Positions 1 to 9,740 of a stretch of 64,000 bases of DNA are shown here, in pieces. A program made the translations under genes and the position numbers. Origin of the DNA: Haemonchus contortus (lineage: Eukaryota > Nematoda > Chromadorea > Rhabditida > Trichostrongylidae); contig LS997562.1 in assembly GCA_000469685.2 (NCBI GenBank), forward strand, positions 36,244,345 to 36,308,344, written 5' to 3'. The notes under the pieces were generated by a model. It was not told the DNA's origin. It worked only from the letters and a program-made list of their open reading frames with translations, and made no database searches. Each line of letters begins with the position of its first letter. Within the stretch, counting starts at the first letter, position 1.

Positions 1-903
1 GACACAATGAATATTGTTATAGAGATAGCTCCAAAGTATACTCTTTGAAAGAAAGAGTTCCTAGTCAGAAGGCGCTGTACGTCGTTCTCTATGGCTCAAA
101 AGAAGGATTACCAAGTGAGTCCATCTGTCTTGCCGTTTTCTCATTTAGTTCCTGTACTTCACAGTATCCTCGAAAAAAGCACTAACCTGAAGATTTGATG
201 GCTCTGGCCAGTTGATATCAAGGCTACACGCTCTCCCAGATGTCTGCCTATACGGTGCGGAATCGAAGTATATAAATGGTCGGTATTCTGAAGGGACGAA
301 CGATTCCCCTATTCGAGATATTCACCGTGTAATTATAGACGATCTGACATAACTACATGTGATATCATCACGAAGATACGAAAATAGATTCAAACAACAA
401 AAAAAGAGTTCTCAAGCCGGTAATTAAAGCATGGATTGAATAGAGCAGAAATTAGCGGTACAAGGAGTGATGAAAGCTTGTTCGAATTGAATTTAGATAG
501 AAATTGAATGGTAATTTCATATAGCAACACATCAGCACATCACACAACACAAGGAAGGATCGACAAATTCACCGTAGTGAAGGTTTAAATGTTTTAGACT
601 CTCAGATACAGTAACTGGATTGCGGGTGCTAAGGGGATTATAAAGCACAGCACTCACAGAACGCCATCCATGCTCACCCTGTTTTAAGGAATATAACTCC
701 GATGCGCCGTATATGTGACGGGTTTTCTTTGGTTGTCTAACACCTCTTTATCTGTTACAATGTATCACTATCTTACTGCCTATCCCGAAAACCGTTGGCT
801 TCGCATTTGGGCTGTGTAGCTGAGAACATGGTAGAATTATTGTCTGCGCTACTAATCAGAGGTTAAACGAGAAAATCTTTTGGCGTTAATTATCCCGTTT
901 GAG
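1..903. other. Intergenic, nothing recognised
   Basis: No supported coding region, RNA gene or complete repeat was recognised here. The base composition is mixed and stop codons are frequent in all frames. Confidence 0.5.
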
Positions 904-1160
904 GAATGCGCCCCGCACTCGACTTCCAGTCAGAATCGTAGTGTCGTACTGAATGCGCATGTGGCTTATACAATAATTTGCCGTAGCCACGCTATGTATT
1001 ATACAAGTCAGTGCTTTTATACTCCCAGACGAGTCTGGTACCAATTAGCCGACCCCGGAAGGATAGAAAGCTTGGTTGGTCTGGGCGGATATCGATCTGG
1101 AATTCGAACCCATAACTGTATATGTGTGATAGTGCACCATTTGCTACTAGACCACCTCCT
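904..1160 (-). mobile_element. tRNA-derived SINE-like repeat, copy 1
   Basis: Read on the minus strand this begins with a Pol III A-box-like stretch (GGTCTAGTAGCAAATGG) followed by a B-box-like GGGTTCGAATTCC. The body then contains TCGTCTGGGAG and ATAAAAGCACTGACTTGT and ends near GGGGCGCATTCC. The same order of blocks recurs at 2535-2796, 16228-16480 and 51787-51960, so it is a dispersed family. The open frame across it is a by-product of the repeat, not a gene. Confidence 0.65.
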
Positions 1161-1838
1161 CAACAGTACAGTACTGTTCTAGAAAATAGAAGCAGCGATC
1201 ACATGACGTAGTTACGGGCACGGAAAGAAGTTTTGGAAATTATTTTCGAGGGTCTCGGTAGAAGGGCAAAGTTAATTGTTATCCTTACCTAGCTCATTTA
1301 TTAATCGCTACACCCTACATTCAACATCTGTGGACGGTAGATTTTCAACTTGAATGATTTTATTGAGCACCTTTCTTTGTTCAATGAATGAGCTACAACA
1401 GGAAAGAAAGGTTACCAACTCAGTGAGCTCCAATAAAACCCACTGGACTTGATTAAGTTTAGGTTCAAAATCTAATGACCGTAACGTGCTGAACCGTAGT
1501 CTATAGTGATAACGGGAATGATAAAGCAAGAGATTATGGATGATAACATATGATAAAACACGGTGAAGCATGATATCTAAATAATTATAGCTTTGGTATG
1601 CAATCAATATGAGCAGATGATTGGGAATGATGCCATCGATTGGTGCCCGTAGGCGAGATTGTTCACTGAAGATCAAATAACTCACCGGAATTCACCAAGC
1701 AAAGATCAAAAAAACTTTCAGCCACCCGAAAAAATTGAAATAATATAAAATATAAAAATATAAACATGAAAAATATAAAATAAAATATAATTATATAATA
1801 CATATAAGTAAGTATAAAATATTTCAAACATTTTGCAA
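1161..1838. other. AT-rich intergenic segment, no gene recognised
   Basis: The right part, about 1735-1830, is a strongly AT-rich run of AATATAAAATA-like words. The open frames here are short and low-complexity. Confidence 0.4.
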
Positions 1839-2104
1839 TTAGCAAAAATGGGTATAAAAGGCGGGGATATCGTTTTGCCGATAGGGAAATTCCTTGTAGT
1901 TTTTTCCAGGATACTCGGAAATATCCACGGAATGTTTTCGAAGTTTTACATTATAATTGCATAAAGTTTCTTGATGTTTTGCCAGTTCAACTTCATTCAA
2001 AAAGGACAAGCGATTAAATGGAAGTCTCGAAAAGTGTTTGAGCTCTTGCCATTCGAAATTATTCAGCGTGAAAGTTTTTATGTTCGGCACGAAGGGAAAA
2101 AACT
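1839..2104 (-). CDS. Unrecognised coding-like segment (possible terminal exon)
   Basis: A minus-strand open frame of about 88 codons with ordinary protein composition ends at a TAA stop codon (plus 1839-1841). It could start after an AG at about 2105 (TTGGCAG). The product has stretches such as NIKTFTLNNFEWQELKHF and YPGKNYKEFPYRQ. I do not recognise a family and no upstream partner exon was found. It may be the last exon of a small gene or a gene fragment. Confidence 0.25.
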
Positions 2105-2534
2105 GCCAATTTCATACGTCAGCAACTTTTGTTTTCGTTAATTTTGCGGGGGAAAAGAGGTTATTTTATGAAAAACTTCCGAAAAAATTCTCAACAAAAT
2201 ACTATCATTAAAACGAGTCACCCCCTAATCGCTGAAGCCACTTCAGGCTATCATTTCCTGTTATTTTTGCTCATTGCTAAATAAGGAAGCATGGATGACG
2301 ATGACGCGGACGCTGCTTTTCCTTCGGATCTTTTCATGGGGCAACCATTTGATTTCAAGGGTTTTGCGTAGGCATGGCGCAGGTGCAAATGAAATTTTCT
2401 ACTAAATCTACAACAAAAAATAAAGCAATCATCTGTTGCAGGGAATGAAAATATGGTTTGGTTGCTATGAGAACATGATAAAAATAATAATAAATACTAA
2501 TTTATTATGATTATGACCAGTAACGACTGATATG
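2105..2534. other. Intergenic, nothing recognised
   Basis: No supported feature was found between the coding-like segment on the left and the SINE copy on the right. Confidence 0.4.
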
Positions 2535-2796
2535 GGCGGGAGCGATGCAGTAACACTATCGGGTGGGCATGGTTCGGGGATCGAATCTCAAGCCGATATT
2601 CGCCCAGACCGAACAGGCCCTCCTTCACCCCTCCAACGTGGGTCAACTGGTACCATACTATGAAAGTTAAACGTCTGATCATGAGAGCATGAAAGCCACT
2701 GACTTGTACGTCAGCTGGCCAGCGTATGTGAACCACATACGCATTCAAACGCTACTACGATTCTGAATGCAAGTCGAATGCAGGGCGCATTCCGAG
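2535..2796 (+). mobile_element. tRNA-derived SINE-like repeat, copy 2
   Basis: The head carries GGTTCGGGGATCGAATCTC, a B-box-like block, followed by GATATTCGCCCAGACCGAAC, GGTCAACTGGTACCA and a tail ending CGAATGCAGGGCGCATTCC. Block order and tail match copy 1 read in the opposite direction. The A-box region is more diverged than in copies 1 and 3. Confidence 0.65.
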
Positions 2797-3461
2797 AAAA
2801 AAAACGGATTTGGATCAACGCCCAAGCCTTCGAAACCCTAACAACTAGTAACTAATATGTGGTCAGTTTGGCAGAGGAAACTGGGGGACTGAAGTTGTCA
2901 AAGGGGAAAAGGCAAAGCGTGACATTTAGAGGCAGTGTGTGACGGATAACAAGGTGTTTTGACGGTCTTAGCCATCACAGCGCGAACATCGTTGAGCAAG
3001 AGTTAAGCCGAACTTGATTACTTCACGCTCTAACTGGTATTCGTACATGTGGCTTGGCTTTGATGCTGCCTGAAAACAGTAGTGCACTCTCGTCATTGAA
3101 GTCTATTTCGTCGGACGTCTGCCTCTACAGAATCCCTCACTAACAACGCTTCATTGGAATGTTCAGTGAAAATGAGGGACAGACGTAACGAGATGACTAA
3201 ATGGTAAGGACTACATGCCGCTCAGTTTCGAGTTCGAATCCGTCTAGTCCTATAGACCTTGTAATCCTTCTGGTATCAAGTGTAGCAGACATGTTTTGAA
3301 GCAGAAGGAACTCTTGGCTCATTTTCAGGGGCCGGGTTGAACTTCAAATTCCTTGGCCAGAATGAGAAAAATCCAATCCATTCCTCGTTTTCCGGGGAGA
3401 CTATTTTATTTATTTTCTGTAAAAGTACTCTGTAATAAAAGGGACGAGTCCAGGCAAGTAC
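2797..3461. other. Intergenic with a possible tRNA-like head
   Basis: Around 3195-3245 there is TGGTAAGGACTACATGCC followed by CGAGTTCGAATCCGTC. This resembles the A and B boxes of a tRNA-derived element, but no full cloverleaf could be drawn. Nothing else is supported. Confidence 0.35.
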
Positions 3462-4104
3462 TCAGGTCAGGAGCGCGATGACTGAGATCGTTCTCGCCTC
3501 GTGAAAGCACCTTTCTACCAAATTAAGAAGACCAGCCACCCATTCTCTAAAATATGAGCATTCAGCATTTTCTTTGCCAAGGAGTGAAACTTCATGTGAG
3601 CTAGACTCTTCATGAGCTTTGCGATGGCTATTTGCCCGGGCCAATCGTAGTCTGGGGAATCCCTGAGGTAGCAAGCCAACATCAGAAGGACTCCAGGCCT
3701 CAGATTAAACATCTTCAGCAAGGTTTTGAATATGAAGAAAATCGTCCCTTGTCTTTTGATTAATTAGCGTCTACTGGATCAATCTTCGGCTGGAGGAATG
3801 GACGCGTGACGGTATTACCAGCAAATTCTCCAAAAGATCCGGAACTAGTGGAACGTCAGGTAAGGGGATCTAGGGGATAAATGGGACCTTCTCCAAGACG
3901 CTAAAAGGGGCCTTCGGTATGTTTGTGTAGAAAGCGATCAGACCAGGTGTGAAAACGAAACCCATGCCTACCTCCAAGGCATCTAAAGGGTAGCGATCAG
4001 CCAGACCAACGCTCTGAAAGGGAGCCCTGTGAAAAAAGCGAAGCATGGGTTGAAAATGAACAGGCATGAGCAATTCATATGCTTCATGGGCCTTCTAAAT
4101 TAGC
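3462..4104 (-). pseudogene. Unrecognised coding-like remnant
   Basis: On the minus strand several overlapping or consecutive open stretches have ordinary protein composition, for example the regions encoding PLDALEVGMGFVFTPGLIAF (3870-4073) and MKFHSLAKKMLNAHILENG (3515-3721). They are separated by stops and frame changes. Possible donors exist (TTGGAG|GTAGGC near 3970, AATTTG|GTAGAA near 3520). This could be a decayed gene or transposon segment. I do not recognise the family. Confidence 0.2.
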
Positions 4105-4467
4105 TTTTTTCGCACGACAGACCGGGGCATTTTATCTTTTGTTATGCGGTATCCACAAATGCCCACCCATATTGGCCATTTAATTAAGCCTTTCCGTATA
4201 ATTGTATTACTATGAGCAAAAACCCTCGAATTGCATCATTGAAAGCTTCACAAAAATATATTGAAGAAGAAAAAATGGGAAAAAAGGTGCGAACGTCAAA
4301 AATGCGATAAAAATTTCGTGAATAAGAGGTGTTGCTATGCTGAATAAGAACAGGTATCCGTCCGGATCTGCTAACATCAAGAGGGTCATATTATGAGGGA
4401 ATGTTTACTTGTTTACCTTTTAAATTTTCGCCCGTTTACTCGAAAATATCTCAGCACTCGTATACGC
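4105..4467. other. Intergenic, nothing recognised
   Basis: No supported coding region or repeat was seen. Confidence 0.4.
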
Positions 4468-4515
4468 CGTTTCGGAGAAGATCGAACATCGTTACGTTCG
4501 ATCTTCTCCGAAACG
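4468..4515. repeat. Perfect 20-bp inverted repeat with 8-nt loop
   Basis: Bases 4468-4487 read CGTTTCGGAGAAGATCGAAC and 4496-4515 are the exact reverse complement, separated by ATCGTTAC. The stem has no mismatch. It lies in otherwise featureless sequence. It could be a foldback repeat core or a structured RNA, and its perfection suggests it is recent or maintained. Confidence 0.9.
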
Positions 4516-5840
4516 TCACAAGCGCTGAACCGGACTTGTCGTTTCGATAGCCCTCTCACGACCAGAAGCCTATGAAAGCAGAAACTGGAGGGTTGTTTGG
4601 CGACCAGGAACCAATGCAGTGCACTGTATACCAATACAGTACAGTACAGGGCATTTGGTGGAGCCTGAAGACTCTTTGCACTGTAGAAAGTGTTGCTGAC
4701 AAGTATAGCACCCTTCTATTCATCGGTAAAGTCAACAGTTGAGTGTCCAGCAGCTAAAGGGCTAGTGGCCAGAATTGGGAAGAAATAAATTCTAAACATA
4801 AAGTGTTGCTAACAAAGCGTATAGCAAAGAAGCGAGCTCCGCTTCCAGGTGGAACAAACGCTGAAGGAGAGGAAGGACTGTCAAGAAGAACTGCTTACAT
4901 TACAACGGCCTCAAAACGAAATCAAAAATTGACGAAATGGCTATAACGAAGAATTATAAGAAAGCAGTAAAAATGCATTTTCATTGGGTTAAAGCTTTTT
5001 TAATAAGAAAACAAGCTGCATAATACTGCCGAAGTGCTAAACTTGGCAAAGAGCCCCAAGCGGAATAGACGTACGCAGTCGATGTTATTGACTTTGGAGA
5101 TACATTTGCTTATGATCTCCACGTGAAAACAACATTCTTACTACAAAACTGATTTTAGAGTCACTTTACGAATACATTTTTACGATAACAGTCTACGTAC
5201 ATGTAATAGGATTCTGACGTAAAAAGGGTACAAAGTGAGCAGAGAGGACGATAAAGAAAAAAATGGGAGGAAATCGACAAAACCCTACTAAAATCACATA
5301 TTTCTCAAAATGGTCGGTTTCAGGCTTTGTATAGATGATGGCGAGAAAGTCAGGTCCTTGCAAGAATTGTTACTTATTGACATGGTAATTGATTCAGTGA
5401 TATCACCTGGTGTGTTTTGTCAGAGTTAAAGTCGTTCCAAAAAAAATTCAAAACAATTTTTCAGTCCGCTGATGAGTGCAAAATTTCGCGCCTACGTGGT
5501 ATGCAGTCACGATCAGTGGGCGGAGCTTAAATTGTAGGCGGGCAGAGTTATAAAGGGGACCCTCATCGTTCTCACCGCCCAATTCGAATCGCCCAACTGG
5601 CACATAGTCCTTGCCTATCCGGAACAGAGCACTTTATCATGAGAACTGTACCTTGACGATCCGTTACAACCCGTTTGAAATGGACGACTACTCATTCAAA
5701 AGAGCAGGTCTTGAAAATGTCTTCAGAACTCCTCCAAGGGCATATCGTTACTCTACTTCATCCGCTGTAGCCCATTTATTGACGGCTGACGGACGGATAG
5801 TGTCAGAGAGAAGTATGCGAAAAGAGAACCTGAAAAGAAA
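4516..5840. other. Intergenic, nothing firmly recognised
   Basis: Short TACAGTACAG-type runs occur near 4634. A plus-strand open frame at 5611-5955 has plausible composition but runs into the foldback repeat and matches no family I know, so it is not called as a gene. Confidence 0.35.
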
Positions 5841-6240
5841 GCTCGGCACTATTTACCCTTCACTGCCCCACCTTGTCGAGAATGGGCTGGATTTTTACCG
5901 GATTTTTTCAAAGATGATGAAATCGGCTAGAAATTCACCTACAGGAGTAATTTGACCCGTAGAACACGAATATTGCATCCATTTGTCATAAAGATGCCTG
6001 GCGCAGGCGCCTGTAGCGCAAGCGCCAAATCGCTGGGTCACCGGTCCTGCTGGAAACTTGCCCCTAACTAGTGTCCCAGGCCCTTTCATGATGAGTGGAT
6101 GCGATATTCGTGTTCTACGGGTCAAATTACCCCTCTAGGCAAGTTTGTAGCCGGTTTCATCTTCTTTGAAAAAATTCGATAGAAATTCAGCCCTTTTTCG
6201 ACAGAGTGGGGCAGTAAAGGGTAAATAGTGCCGAAAGCTC
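5841..6240. mobile_element. Foldback MITE-like element with about 190-bp inverted arms
   Basis: The left arm starts GCTCGGCACTATTTACCC (5841) and the right arm ends with the diverged complement at 6240. Arms stay similar across most of their length. The best block is GTAATTTGACCCGTAGAACA at about 5948-5967, paired with its complement near 6107-6126. The centre (about 6005-6080) is a GC-rich loop with GGCGCAGGCGCC. No transposase frame exists, so it would be non-autonomous. Confidence 0.75.
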
Positions 6241-6854
6241 TACTACGTTGTTCTTGTTGTAAACATGATCATCTACTGGCAAAAGCACCAAATGCGAAGA
6301 AGGTGGAACAGGCGTTAGCTACAGCAAAAACTGTTTAATGTTGCCAGGGGCAAAGTCGAAAGGCGTGGTGGGTAAACGGTATGTTTATTGTTCTACGAAG
6401 CTCCCCATGGGCAGATCTCAGACATAGGAAAGTTCTTGGGCAACAATGACGAGGATGGCCACCTCCTCACGGTCCACAGCACAGCAGTCAAGCGACAGCC
6501 GGGCGAGAACATATCAACAGTGATTTCGCCTATCCACTACTGAAAGGCTCTTGGCAGACAGGAACCGGCAATCGTGTCAGTACCTCTACACCCTCTGGGC
6601 TCTGCTTTAGTTCCATTTAGAGTACTGTCTCAGTCGACTGAAAACGGCCTCTCCTGGTACAACCCCCTTCCGAATGCGTTGAAGACAGTGGAAGAAGTGT
6701 TTATTCGACAAGTACACGCAAAAATATTCTTGCACCGTCGACAGTCACTGCCTCGATCGCTGAAAATGAGTGAAAATCATATGAGAATTGAAGAGAGAAA
6801 CTTTGATTAAGGACCTCGAAATGAACTTACATACAAATATGATTAATCCTTCTT
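6241..6854. other. Intergenic downstream of the MSP gene
   Basis: No gene is supported. A short plus-strand open frame (6574-6810) has no recognisable domain. This stretch lies immediately 3' of the MSP gene and should contain its 3' UTR. No canonical AATAAA was noticed on the minus strand. Confidence 0.4.
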
Positions 6855-7007
6855 CTACTCCTTCTTTTCTTCTTTCTTCTCCTCCTTCTTCTCCTCCTTG
6901 TTCTCTTCTTTCTTTTCCTCCTTCTTTTCTTCCTTCTTTTCCTCCTTCTTTTCCTCCTTCTTCTCTTCTTTCTTCTCTTCTTCTTTCTTTTCACCTTCTT
7001 TCTCTTC
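6855..7007 (-). CDS. MSP-like gene, exon 6: EEKK repeat tail
   Basis: Fifty codons plus TAG, almost entirely Glu and Lys in EEKK or KEEK units, encoded by a purine tract (GAGGAAAAGAAG-type units). The acceptor is TTTTGAAAG. It is the only acceptor found that keeps the tail open, although it is not the standard TTTCAG. The opposite strand of this tract is an all-pyrimidine microsatellite that gives spurious Ser/Phe frames. Confidence 0.75.
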   Translation of the reverse strand, partial: EEKEGEKKEEEKKEEKKEEKKEEKKEEKKEEKKEENKEEKKEEKKEEKKE

Positions 7008-9146
7008 CTTTCAAAATGTTCCCTGTTATAACTGTGTAGATTACTTAGAGGAACTGAGAATTACCTTCTTTTCTGCATCAACTGGCTCGAAGACTGCGAT
7101 GATGCGTGCTACACCTTCTGCTTTCGAATCCGGAGTCCATACCTTGAAGGAAGAGAGAGAGGTCACTGCCAAAAGCATATCGAGAAAGGGCTGGAGCACG
7201 ATTAACTCACTTGCCGAGCTGTTTTTCCAGTGTCATCGAGACATTTCATGTGATACACGGCGAAGAAATGCCGATTGTTTTCCGGTGGTGTTTTTGCCGT
7301 CAAAACAATCTGAAAACAACTTGAACCAGTCATGGCATTCACAAAGTCTAACTTACTCCAACGCAGGGTAAGAAAACTGTGCGTGGGCAAGCTTTTCTAG
7401 TTATATTGGGTTGTAACATAAGTTCGTAGAGTTTTGTGTTAGGGTCATTTTACAACGATTCTCTTTGTTTTTTGGCAAAGTGTATATATTCATTCGAAAG
7501 AGCTCTTTCTCCTCTATAAAATAGCTTCATTCGTTTTTTGGATAGGCTAGTTTTACGTCTTTTTTCTAGCTCAGAATTGGGATATCAAGGAGGAGAAAAT
7601 CAGCATTTTCGACATCTGCTTTTCATCGAGGTCAATAAGCAGCCGACGCCGCTCGGGACATATGCAATGTGTACGGGGAAGGTGTCCTACGTGTGTCTCT
7701 GGGTGGCCACAGCAAAGGCACCGAAGCCGAGAGTCAAGCAAGACCTTCACTCAACATAGGTCATGATTTGCGCTTGGTGAGACTGGAAAGGCATGTTGCA
7801 CTGGGAAATGCTCGAACGAAACGCTACTGTCAACAAGGAGGTCTACATTGCCCAGCTAAACTGTGCTAGTGAGGCTACTCGGCTGAAAAGGCCCGATAGA
7901 CAAGGTCAGGTCATCTGCTCCACGACAACGCCAGGCCCCATAATGCCTAAGTCGTCAAAACAGCACTCCAAAAGCTTGAATGAGTGGTTCTTCAGCATCC
8001 ACCGTGCTCTCCGGATCTTGCACCTACCGACTACCACCTTTCCGCTCTCTGTCAAACCAAATGAGGAGTGTTACCTTCGATGGCGAAGAGACCCTTAAAA
8101 ACTGGCTCAACAACTTCTTCGACACCATACCGGCCGATTTTTGGCGAAACGGCGTCAACGAATTGGTCGATAGATCGGAGGAGGTCGCGTACAGTAACAG
8201 GAGGATACATCATTGATTAGTTTATTATTATAATTATTGTTTTTTGTTAAAAAAAACCTTTGTGAAAAAACTCTACGAACTTATGTTACAACCCAATAGT
8301 TCCTAGTCTTCCTAGTTCGGGCCAAGATATAAGGGCGACAGCTTTTCCCCTCGGGTGGGAGCTACTTCATCTTACAGATCCCAATGTCTCACTCAGTCTG
8401 TTAATTCAAAAGATCGTTGGAGGCGGTGCCCTCAGTGGCGAAGCAGTACGGTACGTTCCGGGGCAGGCCCTGGGTGTGGAGGCTGGCACACTCTGTGGGT
8501 GATAGCCGCAAAGCTTTCTCATTCCATTTAGCTCTCCATGCGTGTGTTTTAGAATAGGAATCGATTGTTAGCGTTATCACTTCCACTGACTACCTGTGAT
8601 ACGGTCATTTCGGGATAGGAACCATGATAACTGCTTTGGATCTATCATTTTCAGTATAGCATACCTTCACTACGGCTGTTTCATCAGCTTTAACGAACGA
8701 GAGTGGTGGTCGGACTCGAAAGATATCATTGTCCGTGCATTTGACCTGAACATTTCGATTTCCTCCTCCCAAAGAGGGCAGACCATGTGCTCTGCGCGGC
8801 AGTTCCGACCCGCTCATCGAGCGCGGCGAATCCTAGCTAGTTGTCTCGCCGCGCGGCATGCCGTTCGGAACTACCGCCCATCATTTGACTAACCATTAGT
8901 GGCCTGAAGCCACTGATGCAAAAGCAAGGCCTACCTTAAACGTTTGTCGATCTTTTGTGGTATTCGTGATTTTCATTTCGATAGTGCAAGGCTCATTCAA
9001 TTTGTACTTGAAGAGTAATTTCGTATCGGGTTCAAGCTGTGAACAGTTACATGAGTGGTATGCTCCTATACCTTTAAGAGTACATCTAAGCAAACCTTCA
9101 ATTGGAACGGCGGTTCTCCCGGTTTGTTCCCGAGTGGTCTCGTCAT
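6855..9146 (-). CDS. MSP-domain protein with Glu/Lys-rich tail (six exons, 187 aa)
   Basis: Nematode MSP superfamily protein. Joining 9096-9146, 8935-9036, 8665-8745, 7211-7309, 7065-7142 and 6855-7007 gives 187 codons plus stop, with every exon phase 0. Residues 15-137 form the MSP immunoglobulin-like fold: FQLKLEPDTKLLFKYKL, then TIEMKITNTTKDRQTFKVKC, RVRPPLSFVKADETAVVK and the hallmark HFFAVYHMKCLDD. Residues 138-187 are mostly repeated EEKK units. The start is the only ATG of exon 1, two bases after TTTCCAG, which looks like a spliced-leader acceptor. MSP family proteins act in sperm motility or as cytosolic adaptors. The length, EEKK tail and lack of a transmembrane anchor suggest neither classical MSP (about 127 aa) nor a VAP, but an MSP-like nematode-specific paralogue. 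A mariner relic sits in intron 3. Confidence 0.92.
7065..7142 (-). CDS. MSP-like gene, exon 5
   Basis: Twenty-six codons from acceptor CTTCCTTCAAG to donor GTAATT, encoding VWTPDSKAEGVARIIAVFEP and VDAEKK. If the following 57-bp intron is retained, the frame stops after seven more codons. That would give a tail-less isoform. Confidence 0.85.
7211..7309 (-). CDS. MSP-like gene, exon 4
   Basis: Thirty-three codons between acceptor TTGTTTTCAG and donor GTGAGT. It encodes IVLTAKTPPENN and HFFAVYHMKCLDD, the most diagnostic MSP block. Confidence 0.95.
7406..8296 (+). mobile_element. Degenerate, internally deleted mariner element in MSP-gene intron 3
   Basis: The terminal inverted repeats are near-perfect: TTGGGTTGTAACATAAGTTC at 7406, with its complement ending at 8296. 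Each end abuts a TA (7404-7405 and 8297-8298), the mariner target duplication. On the plus strand, mariner transposase remnants appear in shifting frames. The N-terminal HTH part lies near 7600-7760. The C-terminal part includes WEMLERNATVNKEVYIAQL (about 7800-7860), a worn catalytic stretch (7910-8030) and FRSLSNQMRSVTFDGEETLK to the end near 8213. At 891 bp it is shorter than the usual roughly 1.3-kb element, so the centre is deleted. It is transcribed antisense to the host gene and cannot code for active transposase. Confidence 0.92.
8665..8745 (-). CDS. MSP-like gene, exon 3
   Basis: Twenty-seven codons between acceptor ATGTTCAG and donor GTATGC. It encodes VKCTDNDIFRVRPPLSF followed by VKADETAVVK, the middle of the MSP domain. 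Confidence 0.93.
8797..8880. repeat. GC-rich hairpin in MSP-gene intron 2
   Basis: GCGCGGCGA (8821-8829) pairs exactly with TCGCCGCGC (8846-8854). Outer, less perfect pairing adds GGCAGTTCCGA against TTCGGAACTACC. It lies inside an intron and has no open frame of interest. Confidence 0.6.
8935..9036 (-). CDS. MSP-like gene, exon 2
   Basis: Thirty-four codons between acceptor TGTTCACAG and donor GTAGGC. It encodes the first MSP strands, including PDTKLLFKYKLNEPC and EMKITNTTKDRQTFK. Confidence 0.93.
9096..9146 (-). CDS. MSP-like gene, exon 1
   Basis: Seventeen codons from ATG, ending EPPFQLK before donor GTTTGC. It supplies the strand leading into the MSP fold. The ATG follows a TTTCCAG acceptor by two bases, so no cis exon is needed upstream. 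Confidence 0.85.
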
Positions 9147-9156
9147 TTCTGGAAAG
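9147..9156 (-). promoter_or_regulatory. Candidate spliced-leader trans-splice acceptor
   Basis: On the minus strand CTTTCCAG ends two bases before the MSP-gene ATG. Many nematode mRNAs receive a spliced leader at such a site. No upstream cis exon with a matching donor was seen. Confidence 0.55.
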
Positions 9157-9740
9157 AATGTCAAGGTTGCCTAGTAGAAGATAATAACGCGGATTCTTAT
9201 AACCTCACCTCAGAGAATGACCGCTTGCAATGTCTTCAATAAGCTAATAACGACCTACTTAACCATCCACCACCAGCCATATCGCCGTTGATACTTGTAT
9301 CGTTATCAGTAAGGCTTAACATTTGTTTACATTGAATCTCTGCAATGAAACAAACGACCAGGTGTCTTTTTCAAGATCGCCGCACTAGAACTAGGTCATC
9401 GCGCGCCTTATAAAGGTCCTTCTGGATGATCTGCCCTTGTTTGGAGAGAGCGACCTTGAAGGGGTTTCCTGACACACATTCTTGAGCCTACAAACATTGC
9501 CCACTTCAAATAGGTGAAATGAATGGGTTGAAATCACGGGCACCATCCCGTGTTTTTATTTCCTATTACCCTTTTCTATGATTTTATCGCGGCAAAAAGT
9601 AATACGAATACAGAAATCAACCAGAACTCACCTGGACACTTCCATCGGTTCCTTTGTAGCCCAAGTAAGTGGGGCTACCCAATCGATTCTGTCCAATCTT
9701 TGGGAGGGAGTTCGAAACTCCGATTTTGCACTCATTTCTA
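9157..9740. other. Intergenic, MSP-gene 5' flank
   Basis: No gene or clear repeat was recognised. The promoter of the minus-strand MSP gene should lie here, but no motif could be assigned with confidence. Confidence 0.4.

Noticed and set aside
880..1182. 100-codon plus-strand frame
   Set aside because: It is antisense to a SINE-like repeat. The same translated blocks recur at the other copies.
3195..3245. Possible tRNA gene (GTTCGAATCC block)
   Set aside because: No acceptor stem or anticodon arm could be paired. It is more likely a tRNA-derived repeat head.
5611..5955. 114-codon plus-strand frame
   Set aside because: Its 3' third is the left arm of the foldback element and no family is recognised.
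6788..7371. Plus-strand open frames rich in Ser, Phe and Pro
   Set aside because: They are the complement of the purine tract encoding the EEKK tail of the minus-strand MSP gene and of its neighbouring exons.
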